From Flavobacterium piscinae (GTDB lineage Bacteria > Bacteroidota > Bacteroidia > Flavobacteriales > Flavobacteriaceae), in assembly GCF_004122145.1 (NCBI RefSeq), contig NZ_SBKQ01000012.1:1-64000 (forward strand): a stretch of 64,000 nucleotides of DNA, written 5' to 3'. Shown here in pieces: positions 27,593 to 35,429 of the stretch; position 1 is the first letter of the stretch; each line of letters begins with the position of its first letter. The notes beneath the pieces were generated by a model. That model saw only the letters and a program-made list of their open reading frames with translations. It was not told the DNA's origin and did not search any database. The translations under genes and the position numbers were made by a program.

Positions 27593-28192
27593 ATGAATGA
27601 GAATTTTGAGAAATGGATAGCTTTCTTAAAACCTGAAAACTTAAAGGACAATCTTATTTGTTGTTCCATATACATTGCTTTTTTTGAAACAACAAAAGAT
27701 TACATTGTAAATCAAGTCAGAGATTTTTATTCAATTGGTTGGAGTTTGGAAAATGGTGATTTAATTAGTGACGATTATAAAACTTATGTTCTTTCAAAGG
27801 ACAAAGATAAAAACCCAGTAAAAGCTTCATTGATTTGGTTTAAAGAAAACAATGCAATAACAGATGAAGATATTTTAGTTTATGATGAACTAAGAAAGTA
27901 TAGAAATGTAATTGCCCACGAAATGTTAGAAAAATTATTTGATGGTATAAACAAAGATTACGGTGAAAAACTCAACCAACTTGTAGAATTAAGAATAAAA
28001 CTAGAAAGATGGTGGATTTTTAATATTGAAATGGAAACCGGAATGATTGAAAATCCCGAAAACATAAAAGAAGATGTAATTAGTAATTCTCAAATGATTT
28101 TTAAACTAATTTTTGATATAGTAAGTGGAGACGAAGAAAAATCAAATTACTATTATAATGAGTTTATGAAATATAAAGCTAAAAATAGCTAA
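27593..28192 (+). CDS. HEPN-like domain protein
   Basis: The 199-residue protein is read from the ATG at 27593 (MNENFEKWIAFLKPENL). An ATG at 27542 would add 17 residues and lies next to a palindrome, so it is less likely. The key feature is ELRKYRNVIAHE, with R104 and H109 forming the Rx4H motif of HEPN ribonuclease or RNA-binding domains; the surrounding sequence is all helical. A possible -7 box TAATTTTG lies at 27498-27505. HEPN proteins are frequent in toxin-antitoxin and anti-phage systems. The neighbour upstream carries a PIN-like domain. No antitoxin is adjacent, so the function stays open; some HEPN proteins of this kind are not nucleases. Confidence 0.6.
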   Translation: MNENFEKWIAFLKPENLKDNLICCSIYIAFFETTKDYIVNQVRDFYSIGWSLENGDLISDDYKTYVLSKDKDKNPVKASLIWFKENNAITDEDILVYDELRKYRNVIAHEMLEKLFDGINKDYGEKLNQLVELRIKLERWWIFNIEMETGMIENPENIKEDVISNSQMIFKLIFDIVSGDEEKSNYYYNEFMKYKAKNS

Positions 28193-28436
28193 GTGGCTTA
28201 CCAAGCTCTCCTAAGTCTTCTTTGATAGCACATGCTCTGCGAATCGCGATAGCTAACGAGTTTGACTTCGCAGCATAAATACTTTTCCAATTTTTATTAT
28301 ATTTGATTAAATAAATGAATATGGGAGAAGGTTAAGTTATTGAGATTATAAACTAACCGTTTCCGTTTCGGAAAAATTATGAATATTTTTGGTATGTAAA
28401 CTAAAGTAAGAACGTTACCCAACATTTGAGAAAAAA

Positions 28437-28640
28437 TTGAGAAAAAGAAAAATCATAGGAATTCATATATTAACTTTTGTCATTTTGGCAATTGCTTTAT
28501 TTCTTTCTGCTGAACCATTATTGAACAAATTTGCATCAGGAATTCATAATGTTGGAATGTGGCTGAATTTAATATTGTTTGGAACAATTGGAATTTTGAT
28601 TTTGACAATAATTTCGTGTCTTATTTTCCTCAAAAAATAA
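28437..28640 (+). CDS. Small two-helix membrane protein
   Basis: The 67-residue frame starts at TTG (28437), with a basic N-terminus (MRKRK) and two hydrophobic segments near residues 6-25 and 40-64. There is no ATG in the right place, so the TTG start is provisional. I do not recognise the family. It lies 10 bases before another small membrane-protein gene and probably forms a unit with it. A TATATTTG box at 28298-28305 is the nearest promoter-like signal, but it is far upstream. Confidence 0.5.
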   Translation: MRKRKIIGIHILTFVILAIALFLSAEPLLNKFASGIHNVGMWLNLILFGTIGILILTIISCLIFLKK

Positions 28641-28650
28641 ACCCTGAATA

Positions 28651-29046
28651 TTGAAAAAACTGACTTACAAACAGATTTCAATGCTTCTCTATGGAGTTGC
28701 ATTAATTACACCCATGTTTTTAGGTTCTTGGACAATTGGTGTTTTCGGACTCGTTATGGGCTGGTTAGGAATTTTTGCATTAGAACCCTATATTGCGTTT
28801 CCTTGGATTGCGAATTTTCTTTATTTCGGAAATTTGATATTTTACAAACTTAATCTGAAAACTAAAATCGTATTATCGATTTTGACTATTATTTGTGCCC
28901 TTTTTATTATCGGACTCCGAGAATTGCCGGAAAACGAAGGTGGACGGAATTCTAATGTCGTTGTTGGAATTGGATTTATACTATGGATTTCGAGTTTTGT
29001 CGTTTTATTAATCGGACAAATAAAAGAAAAAAATAAAAATGTTTAG
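28651..29046 (+). CDS. Small four-helix membrane protein
   Basis: The 131-residue frame starts at TTG (28651) and has four hydrophobic segments, near residues 11-45, 53-66, 72-90 and 102-123. It has no signal peptide and no recognisable motif. It follows the 67-residue membrane-protein gene by 10 bases. Downstream, copy A of a repeated intergenic element starts 8 bases after the stop and contains a likely terminator. Confidence 0.55.
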   Translation: MKKLTYKQISMLLYGVALITPMFLGSWTIGVFGLVMGWLGIFALEPYIAFPWIANFLYFGNLIFYKLNLKTKIVLSILTIICALFIIGLRELPENEGGRNSNVVVGIGFILWISSFVVLLIGQIKEKNKNV

Positions 29047-29053
29047 TAACAGT

Positions 29054-29209
29054 GGTAACCGTTGCACAACCCCTCCAAAAATAATCTTCAATATAAACCA
29101 CCAAACCACCTCGTTTATCCCGAAGTTTCAGCACTTTTAAGCGAGGTTTTTTTGAGCAATTGACTTATTACTATTTTACTATATTTGTTAAAGAGATGGT
29201 GAGGTTTTT
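29054..29209 (+). repeat. Repeated intergenic element, copy A (terminator plus promoter)
   Basis: The element opens with ggtaaccgttgcacaacc (15 of 18 bases shared with copy B by hand count). It continues with a ccaccaaaccacctcg segment, then cctcg/cgagg arms followed by seven T that resemble a terminator. It ends with a 54-base block (29156-29209) holding TATATTTG and the TGGTGAGGTTTTT leader. That block is 48 of 54 identical to copy B by hand alignment. It stands just before the CDP-alcohol phosphatidyltransferase gene. Confidence 0.75.
29160..29187 (+). promoter_or_regulatory. Promoter within repeat copy A
   Basis: TTG at 29160-29162 and TATATTTG at 29180-29187 are 17 bases apart. The same pair with the same spacing is kept in copy B. 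Transcription would begin near 29194, giving a leader that starts with the conserved GGTGAGGTTTTT, before the ATG at 29230. Confidence 0.6.
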
Positions 29210-29229
29210 CAAAGTCTGACCTTAAAAAA

Positions 29230-29835
29230 ATGAAAATGAATATTCCGCTAGCCTTAATACTTTTTAGATTTTTACTGGCTCCAATAATATTGATGTTGGC
29301 CTACTTTATAGGAGAAAGTGCAAAAACAATTATTGTCATCTTAATGTATTTAGGATTAATATCTGATATTCTAGACGGGATAATCGCAAGAAAACAAAAC
29401 ATTTCATCAGCAAAATTGAGACGAATGGATAGTCAAACAGATATGATTTTTTGGTTATCCATCGGATTTGCAACATGGATTTTATATCCTACATTAATTT
29501 CTGAAAATGCTGCGGTAATTTGGACAATACTCGGAATGGAAGTCGCTTGTTATGTAATAAGTTTTCTAAAATTTAAAAAAGAAACCTGCACGCACGCATT
29601 CCTTTCTAAATTATGGGGGCTTACCTTATTGGTGGCATTTACATCCTTAATAGGATTTAATTATGCCGGAATTCCATTTGCTTTGGCAATAATTATGGGG
29701 TTATTATCTCATATTGACCGAATTTTAATTACGCTGATTTTACCCAAATGGACTCATGACATACCCAGTGCCTATCACGCTTATTTGATAAGAAAAGGAA
29801 TTGATTTTAAACGGAATGACTATTTAAATGGATAA
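29230..29835 (+). CDS. CDP-alcohol phosphatidyltransferase family membrane protein
   Basis: The 201-residue protein has about five to six membrane helices. Enzymes of this family join a CDP-linked donor, usually CDP-diacylglycerol, to an alcohol to make a phospholipid. The signature DxxDGxxAR-x8-G-x3-D-x3-D reads DILDGIIAR-KQNISSAK-L-RRM-D-SQT-D. All four aspartates are present, but the conserved glycine is replaced by leucine. The C-terminus is a basic tail (YLIRKGIDFKRNDYLNG). The gene sits alone between copies A and B of a repeated intergenic element and is driven by the promoter in copy A. It is likely an accessory paralog, not the essential PgsA or PssA; the head group cannot be predicted. 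Confidence 0.8.
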   Translation: MKMNIPLALILFRFLLAPIILMLAYFIGESAKTIIVILMYLGLISDILDGIIARKQNISSAKLRRMDSQTDMIFWLSIGFATWILYPTLISENAAVIWTILGMEVACYVISFLKFKKETCTHAFLSKLWGLTLLVAFTSLIGFNYAGIPFALAIIMGLLSHIDRILITLILPKWTHDIPSAYHAYLIRKGIDFKRNDYLNG

Positions 29836-29855
29836 AAATATCTTGTGCTAAAACC

Positions 29856-30002
29856 GGTTACCTGTGCACAACCTTTTTCAAAAGACAATTTTTTAAAATA
29901 ATCCACCAAACCACCACGATTAATTAATTTAAAATGAGCTTTTATAGTGTAATTGTCTAATTACTATTTCACTATATTTGTTAAAGAATTGGTGAGGTTT
30001 TT
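29856..30002 (+). repeat. Repeated intergenic element, copy B
   Basis: This copy begins with ggttacctgtgcacaacc, contains the ccaccaaaccaccacg segment, and ends with a 54-base block at 29949-30002 that matches copy A at 48 of 54 positions. The terminator-like arms of copy A are lost here, but the promoter is kept. It separates the CDP-alcohol phosphatidyltransferase gene from the toxin-antitoxin pair. Confidence 0.75.
29953..29980 (+). promoter_or_regulatory. Promoter within repeat copy B
   Basis: TTG at 29953-29955 and TATATTTG at 29973-29980 are 17 bases apart, as in copy A. It would drive the MntA/HepT-like pair. A second -7-like box, TAAATTTG, lies at 30035-30042 just before the ATG at 30048. 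Confidence 0.6.
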
Positions 30003-30047
30003 GCTATGTATATTCGTCATAAATGTTTTTTACCTAAATTTGTTATT

Positions 30048-30347
30048 ATGGGAATTGTGGATCAAAATAGAGAGGCTTTGAACAGACTTTGTACACTTTA
30101 CAATGTGGAAAAGATGTACCTTTTTGGCTCAGCTTTAAATGCTAATTTCAACCAAAAAAGTGACCTCGATTTTCTGGTAAAATTTAAATCTATTGATTTA
30201 TCTGGCTATTTTGATAATTATATGAATTTCAAAGAGAAGTTAGAAAAACTATTTGGACGAGAAATTGATTTAGTTGAAGAACAAACCTTAAGAAACCCCA
30301 TCTTAATCCAATCAATAAACAAATCTAAAGAGCTGATTTATGGATGA
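30048..30347 (+). CDS. MntA-type nucleotidyltransferase antitoxin
   Basis: Read from ATG 30048 (MGIVDQNREALNRLC) the protein has 99 residues. The track ATG at 30006 adds 14 residues unlike the family. The minimal nucleotidyltransferase motif GSAxxxxFxxxSDLDFLV is seen as GSALNANF and SDLDFLV near residues 28-46, with a third acidic residue in REIDLVEE. In MntA/HepT (type VII) systems this protein adds AMP to its HEPN toxin and so neutralises it. The stop overlaps the start of the HEPN gene by 8 bases, which is the usual arrangement. Promoters are copy B of the repeat or the TAAATTTG box. Confidence 0.85.
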   Translation: MGIVDQNREALNRLCTLYNVEKMYLFGSALNANFNQKSDLDFLVKFKSIDLSGYFDNYMNFKEKLEKLFGREIDLVEEQTLRNPILIQSINKSKELIYG

Positions 30348-30699
30348 ACGGATACTTAAATGGTTTTATGATATTAAAATCTGTATAGATGAAATCGATA
30401 GCTTTTTCCAAGAAGATGAAAAGAATTTTCTTCTCTACAAAAATAATTTAATGCTTAAAAGAGCGGTAGAAAGAAACTTAGAAATAATTGGTGAAGCCGT
30501 AAACAGAATAATCACGCGTGACCTTTCCTTTTCCGACAAAATCAGTAATGCAAAAGCAATTATTGGTTTAAGAAATCAAGTCATTCATGCCTACGACAAT
30601 ATATCTGATGAGAATATTTGGTCCATACTCACCAATCATCTTCCAAAATTAAAAGTGGAAGTTGAAAGATTAATTCAAGATAACGAAAAGAACTTTTGA
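30340..30699 (+). CDS. HepT-type HEPN toxin
   Basis: The 119-residue all-helical protein carries the HEPN RNase motif GLRNQVIHAY, an Rx4HxY with arginine at about 87, histidine at 92 and tyrosine at 94. This is the HepT signature; the tyrosine is the residue AMPylated by the MntA partner in studied pairs. It likely acts as an RNase, for example on tRNA, when not neutralised. Its start overlaps the MntA-like gene by 8 bases, so the two are translationally coupled. A shortened copy C of the intergenic repeat follows 27 bases after the stop. Confidence 0.87.
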   Translation: MDERILKWFYDIKICIDEIDSFFQEDEKNFLLYKNNLMLKRAVERNLEIIGEAVNRIITRDLSFSDKISNAKAIIGLRNQVIHAYDNISDENIWSILTNHLPKLKVEVERLIQDNEKNF

Positions 30700-30726
30700 A
30701 ATATTCTTTCATAGAAAATTCCTTTA

Positions 30727-30806
30727 AAAATAATTTTAAAAAAAACCACAAAAAATCGACATCGTTTAATCACTTTTAATCGAGGTTTATTTTTATTACA
30801 ATTGAC
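30727..30806 (+). repeat. Partial copy C of the repeated intergenic element
   Basis: About 80 bases resemble the first half of copy A: the aaaaataat start, the ccac stretch, the cgttta and cacttttaa-cgaggttta hairpin arms with a T-rich tail, and attacaattgact. The promoter half is missing after the attgact. It lies between the toxin gene and the peroxidase gene. Confidence 0.55.
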
Positions 30807-30921
30807 TCAAATCAAACAATCAACGGCATTATTGTGACCCTTTTATAAAAATGCAAGTTTAAAAATTAAACCATTCCGTGTTGCAATGGTCTAACCTACT
30901 ATCTAACCAATTGCATTTAGT

Positions 30922-32100
30922 ATGACCAATCTTCCTATCCTCGCAAGAACCGTATTTTTTATTGTCGTTTTTAGTCTTATTTCCTGTAGCAAAGAGGATG
31001 TTTACGAACCTATTCCGGAGAATGGTTTAAACCTACCGGAAACTCCTTATGATTATGTAAACCTCAATTTGCCAAGTCATTTTCTAACCAATGCCGGAGG
31101 ACCACTGCCTACTTCCATAAACGGAACCGACAATATGCCAATCAACAACCCCATCACGAATGACGGGGCAACCTTGGGAAGAGTCTTGTTTTATGACAAA
31201 AAATTAAGTGCCAATGAAACAATTGCTTGTGCTTCCTGTCACAAACAAGACAAAGGCTTTTCAGATGAAGCAATCTTGAGTGTAGGATTCAATGGGGAGA
31301 CGACCGGAAGGCATTCGATGACCTTAATTAATGCTCGTTTTTACCAACGCGGACGCTTTTTTTGGGACGAAAGAGCCACTACTTTGGAAGAACAAGTGTT
31401 GATGCCTTTCCAAGACCCGGTTGAAATGGGCATGACGTTGGAACAAGTAGTGAGTAAAGTACAGGCACAAACCTATTATCCTGAATTGTTTCAAAAAGCG
31501 TTTGGTTCCACCGAAATTACGGCTGAAAAAATTTCGCTCGCATTGGCTCAATTTGTCCGAAGTATTGTGAGTTTTTCCAGCAAATACGACCAAGGAAGAG
31601 CAATGGTCGCTTTTCCCGGTGCAAATTTTCCAAACTTTACAACAGAAGAAAATACCGGAAAGAACATCTTTTTTCAAACCATACCCAATGGCGGAGGGGC
31701 TTGTTTTGGTTGCCATACCACCGAAGCTTTTGTGAGTGCCAATCCCGGACCGCAAAACAATGGATTGGATCTTACCTCTACTACGGATTTAGGAGCCGGA
31801 AGCGTTTTTACCAATCCGATATTTGTCGGACGATTTAAAACGTCAACCTTGAGAAATATTGAACTCACCGCACCGTATATGCACGATGGTAGATTTGCAA
31901 CATTGGAAGAAGTGGTTGAGCATTACAACAGCGGCATAAAAGCACACCCTACGCTATCCCCTGCCCTAACCGATGCGAATGGCAATCCCGTTCAATTGAA
32001 TTTTACGAGTGCACAAAAAGCAGCCTTGGTAGCCTTTCTCAAAACGTTAACCGACGATAGTGTGAGCACGGAAGCGAAATGGAGTAATCCTTTTGAATAA
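30922..32100 (+). CDS. Di-heme cytochrome c peroxidase lipoprotein
   Basis: The 392-residue protein has a lipoprotein signal with lipobox LISC (C22), placing it on a membrane facing the periplasm. Two c-type heme sites are intact: CASCH at 103-107 and CFGCH at 261-265. The family segments LGRVLFYDKKLSANETIACASCH and APYMHDGRFATLEEVVEHYN are present, with the methionine as a likely distal ligand. CcpA/MauG-type enzymes reduce hydrogen peroxide to water using electrons from cytochromes or other donors. The 222 bases upstream hold repeat copy C and no certain promoter. About 180 bases separate it from the histidine kinase. Confidence 0.93.
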   Translation: MTNLPILARTVFFIVVFSLISCSKEDVYEPIPENGLNLPETPYDYVNLNLPSHFLTNAGGPLPTSINGTDNMPINNPITNDGATLGRVLFYDKKLSANETIACASCHKQDKGFSDEAILSVGFNGETTGRHSMTLINARFYQRGRFFWDERATTLEEQVLMPFQDPVEMGMTLEQVVSKVQAQTYYPELFQKAFGSTEITAEKISLALAQFVRSIVSFSSKYDQGRAMVAFPGANFPNFTTEENTGKNIFFQTIPNGGGACFGCHTTEAFVSANPGPQNNGLDLTSTTDLGAGSVFTNPIFVGRFKTSTLRNIELTAPYMHDGRFATLEEVVEHYNSGIKAHPTLSPALTDANGNPVQLNFTSAQKAALVAFLKTLTDDSVSTEAKWSNPFE

Positions 32101-32260
32101 AAAAACCGGTTATGGAGTAAACTCCGGAAGGATTGAACAGTTTTTTTTCCAAAAAATATAAATCGTATTTTAAACGTATTTACATTAATTACCGAATAGG
32201 TTTCCTTCTATTTTATTAATGCAAATTGGATTATGTATGCATTATACATGGTAATTGAAC

Positions 32261-32290
32261 TTGATTTAATGAATTAAAAATGTAAATTTG
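32261..32290 (+). promoter_or_regulatory. Promoter for the histidine kinase operon
   Basis: TTG at 32261-32263 and TAAATTTG at 32283-32290 are 19 bases apart. Transcription from this site begins after 32290, so the TTG codon at 32288 cannot be the start and the ATG at 32312 must be used. Confidence 0.65.
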
Positions 32291-32311
32291 ACTTCTTTCA
32301 AATCAAATTTG

Positions 32312-34516
32312 ATGTTTTTAAATACTTCTTCCGGTAGATTAAAAAATGTTTTTACAATTAGTTTTTTACTGATTGTACACTTCTTTTATGGTCAGAATAG
32401 TAAAATTGACAGTTTAAAAATTGAATTGCAAAAGCATACTGCTAAAGATACAACTCGTGTTAATATTTTGAATCATCTCGCTTTTCAGCATTACAGAAAC
32501 AATCCGCCTCAAGCAATTACCTATGTTCAAAATGCTTTACAATTAGCTAAAGAAATACATGACGAATCTGGAACAGCTAGAAGCTACTATATTTATGGAG
32601 CCATTAACATGGAATTGGCTAATTTTGCCGAGGCAATACAAAACTATGATAATGCAATTGTAATTTATAAAAAAAATAAGGATTTAAATGGTTTAGAGAA
32701 AAGTAACAATGCTTTGGGAGTTCTATATACCTACAAAGGTGATTTGGAGTTATCACTTAAACATTATGAAGCGGCTAAATTGATTGCTAAACAAAGTAAT
32801 AACACTAAAAGTTTACACAAATATCTAAGTAATATAGGAGTTATTTATTCTAGAAAGGGAGATTATGAAAAAGCATTGAGTAATTTTAAGAATGCCTTAA
32901 ACGTAAATATAAAAAACAAAGATTCTTTAGGTATTATAAATAATTATAATGCTCTTGCTAATGCTTATTATGAACAAGGTAATTATCCAATTTCGTTAGA
33001 ATACTATAATAAAAGTCTTCACATAGCAAAAAATAGTAAGGATTCAATAGGTGTATTTCAGGCCTACAATAATATTGGAAATTTATATAGACAACAAAAT
33101 TCTAATAAAAAAGCATTAGCATATTATAACAAAGCCTATTCTATCAAAAAAGCTAGATTTAATATCAAAAATGTAACTACTATTAAAAATAATATTGCAG
33201 GAATTCATTATGAAAATAAAGATTATGATTTGGCGATAACCGCCTATTTAGAATCTATAAATTTGAGTAAGGAAATTAATGATGAATCTACTAATTTAAC
33301 TACTGCCTTTAATGGTTTAGGATTTGTTTACTTAGAAACAAAACAATTTTTAAAAGCCCTGGAATATTTTACGAAAGCCGAAAAAATAAGTTTGAAAAAT
33401 GATTTTTCTTATGAATTATTAGACACTTATCAAGGAATAGCCGAAACTTATTTTAAGTTAAATAAATATGATTTATCACTCGTAAATGCAAAAAAACTGG
33501 TTGATTTAGCTAATAAAAGTGAATCATTATTTCATAATAAAGTAGGTTATGGACTACTCGCGGAAATTTATAATATAAAAGGCAATTACAAAGAAGCTTT
33601 TGAAAACCACGAAATGTTTAAAAAGATTAGCGACAGTATTTTAAACGAAGAAAACATCAAAAAGATTGCCGGAATAGAATATGAATACAAGTATAAAAAA
33701 GAACTGGACAATGCTGCATTAAGAGAAACCAAACTCACTAAAACGGTTGAAACTACCTCTTTAGATTTAGAGAAATCTAGGCGTAATTTATTACTTGGAA
33801 TTATTACTTTTTTAGTGGTTGCCATGGTGTTGGGAAGTATTATTTTCTACTTGAAGTTGAGAAACTCCAAAGCTAAAACCCAAAACATTATTACCGAACA
33901 AAAATTGTTGCGTACGCAAATGACACCGCATTTTATATTCAATTCGCTTTCGGTTTTGCAAGGCATGATTTTGAATAAAGAGGAATCAAAATCGGTCAAC
34001 TATTTGTCGAAATTTTCAAAACTATTGCGTATTACGTTAGAAAATTCCAGAGATAAAACGGTTTTACTTTCGCAAGAATTAGAAGCGGTAGAAAATTATT
34101 TAAACTTACAAAACATTGAAAACGAAAAGATTACATTTCAACTATACATAGAGAATACAATTGAAACCAATACCATAAAAGTACCACCAATGCTCATTCA
34201 ACCTTTTGTGGAAAATGCTATTGAACACGCCTTTAAAATACAAAAAGAGAATTGTGTTATAGAAATAAAACTCACGTTAGTCGATTCAAAACTAATTTGT
34301 GTAATTTTGGATAACGGTATGGGAATTGATTCGAGTGAGCGAAATTCAAACCAAAATAAAAAATCATTGGCAACAAAAATTACCAAAGAACGTTTGGACT
34401 ATTTGTCAAAAGATTTTAAAATGGATGCTTCAATTAGTATTGAAGATAGAAGTAAATATAATGCACAGGGAACGCAAGTAACTATTCAAATGCCTTATAG
34501 TAAAATTGTATTATGA
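32312..34516 (+). CDS. LytS-type sensor histidine kinase with TPR sensor domain
   Basis: Read from ATG 32312, the protein has 734 residues. It has a signal or uncleaved membrane anchor (VFTISFLLIVHFFYGQ), then about ten TPR units to residue 440, a coiled linker, one membrane helix near 490-512 (LLLGIITFLVVAMVLGSIIFYL), and a His_kinase/HATPase tail. The phospho-acceptor histidine is H540 in QMTPHFIFNSL, and the N-box is PFVENAIEHAF. The periplasmic TPRs would sense a protein or peptide. The response-regulator gene overlaps it by 4 bases (ATGA). Its promoter is at 32261-32290. Confidence 0.92.
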   Translation: MFLNTSSGRLKNVFTISFLLIVHFFYGQNSKIDSLKIELQKHTAKDTTRVNILNHLAFQHYRNNPPQAITYVQNALQLAKEIHDESGTARSYYIYGAINMELANFAEAIQNYDNAIVIYKKNKDLNGLEKSNNALGVLYTYKGDLELSLKHYEAAKLIAKQSNNTKSLHKYLSNIGVIYSRKGDYEKALSNFKNALNVNIKNKDSLGIINNYNALANAYYEQGNYPISLEYYNKSLHIAKNSKDSIGVFQAYNNIGNLYRQQNSNKKALAYYNKAYSIKKARFNIKNVTTIKNNIAGIHYENKDYDLAITAYLESINLSKEINDESTNLTTAFNGLGFVYLETKQFLKALEYFTKAEKISLKNDFSYELLDTYQGIAETYFKLNKYDLSLVNAKKLVDLANKSESLFHNKVGYGLLAEIYNIKGNYKEAFENHEMFKKISDSILNEENIKKIAGIEYEYKYKKELDNAALRETKLTKTVETTSLDLEKSRRNLLLGIITFLVVAMVLGSIIFYLKLRNSKAKTQNIITEQKLLRTQMTPHFIFNSLSVLQGMILNKEESKSVNYLSKFSKLLRITLENSRDKTVLLSQELEAVENYLNLQNIENEKITFQLYIENTIETNTIKVPPMLIQPFVENAIEHAFKIQKENCVIEIKLTLVDSKLICVILDNGMGIDSSERNSNQNKKSLATKITKERLDYLSKDFKMDASISIEDRSKYNAQGTQVTIQMPYSKIVL

Positions 34517-35250
34517 AAGCCATCATTGTAGAAGATAAAGAATACATCAGAAAAGGATTGCTCAATCTGCTTTCTGGTATTGATGCGGAGGTGGAAGTAA
34601 TAGGCGAATGCGAATCGGTTCAGGAAGCTGTTATTGTAACAAAAACCTGTAAACCCGAATTGGTTTTTCTCGATATAAATTTATCGGATGGCACTGCTTT
34701 TGATTTTTTAGATCAATTGGAAACGATTGACTTTAAAATTATATTCATTACCGCTTACGAAGAATATGCCTTAAAAGCCTTAAAAATTGGGGCGGTTGAC
34801 TATTTATTGAAACCCGTTGATGTAGAAGAACTTAAAACAGCTTTACAAAAAGTGGCTAAACTTTCCGCTGACGATCAAAAACACCAAATTGCAAAAGCCA
34901 AACAAGTTTTTACTAACGAAGCTAATCATATCATTTTATCGTTTCACGATAGTTACCAAGTAATCAATTTAGACGAACTTATTTATTGTGAATCGGATAA
35001 AGGATACACCACTTTTTATTGCAGCGATGGTAAGAAACATTTGGTTTCAAAAACGTTGAAAGACTTTGAAGACCGTTTGTTAGAAGCTAACTTTCAGCGT
35101 CCGCATCAATCGTTTATGATTAACATGAAGTTTGTGGATAAATACGATAAAGCGGGAACCATTTATTTAAAAAACGGAACAAAAATTCCGGTTTCTTCAC
35201 GAAAGAAAGAATCTTTTCTTTCTTCGTTATTCAATTGGAATAAGAGGTAA
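34513..35250 (+). CDS. LytTR-family response regulator
   Basis: The receiver domain (residues 1-120) has acidic residues E7 and D8, the phospho-acceptor D54 in VFLDINL, the switch residue T80 and the lysine K100 in LLKPVD. From about residue 140 a LytTR DNA-binding domain follows, ending KNGTKIPVSSRKKESFLSSLF. It is coupled to the kinase by a 4-base overlap. LytTR regulators bind short repeats near promoters; a target site was not found. A degraded copy of its last 80 or so residues is at 37857-38135, downstream of the two next genes. Confidence 0.93.
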   Translation: MKAIIVEDKEYIRKGLLNLLSGIDAEVEVIGECESVQEAVIVTKTCKPELVFLDINLSDGTAFDFLDQLETIDFKIIFITAYEEYALKALKIGAVDYLLKPVDVEELKTALQKVAKLSADDQKHQIAKAKQVFTNEANHIILSFHDSYQVINLDELIYCESDKGYTTFYCSDGKKHLVSKTLKDFEDRLLEANFQRPHQSFMINMKFVDKYDKAGTIYLKNGTKIPVSSRKKESFLSSLFNWNKR

Positions 35251-35429
35251 AAAGTCTTAAACGAATAACATCCAACAGTTCACGAAAATTTGTTTATATC
35301 CAACATAAATTTATTTACACTATATTCATTTGTTGTTAGATTGTAACTTAGCAAGCTCATTATTGAACCAAAAAAATCATAAAGATGTATGGAATAGTAA
35401 TATTCAAAATTGAAAAAAAATTAGTCTAA

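Noticed and set aside
29054..30806. attC-type integron sites around the small genes
   Set aside because: The gcacaac-type ends resemble an integron core only loosely. Paired core sites with the right spacing are missing and no integrase gene is present, so I call it a repeat only.
32288..32311. TTG start for the histidine kinase
   Set aside because: The TTG is part of the TAAATTTG -7 box. The ATG at 32312 is downstream of the predicted transcription start.
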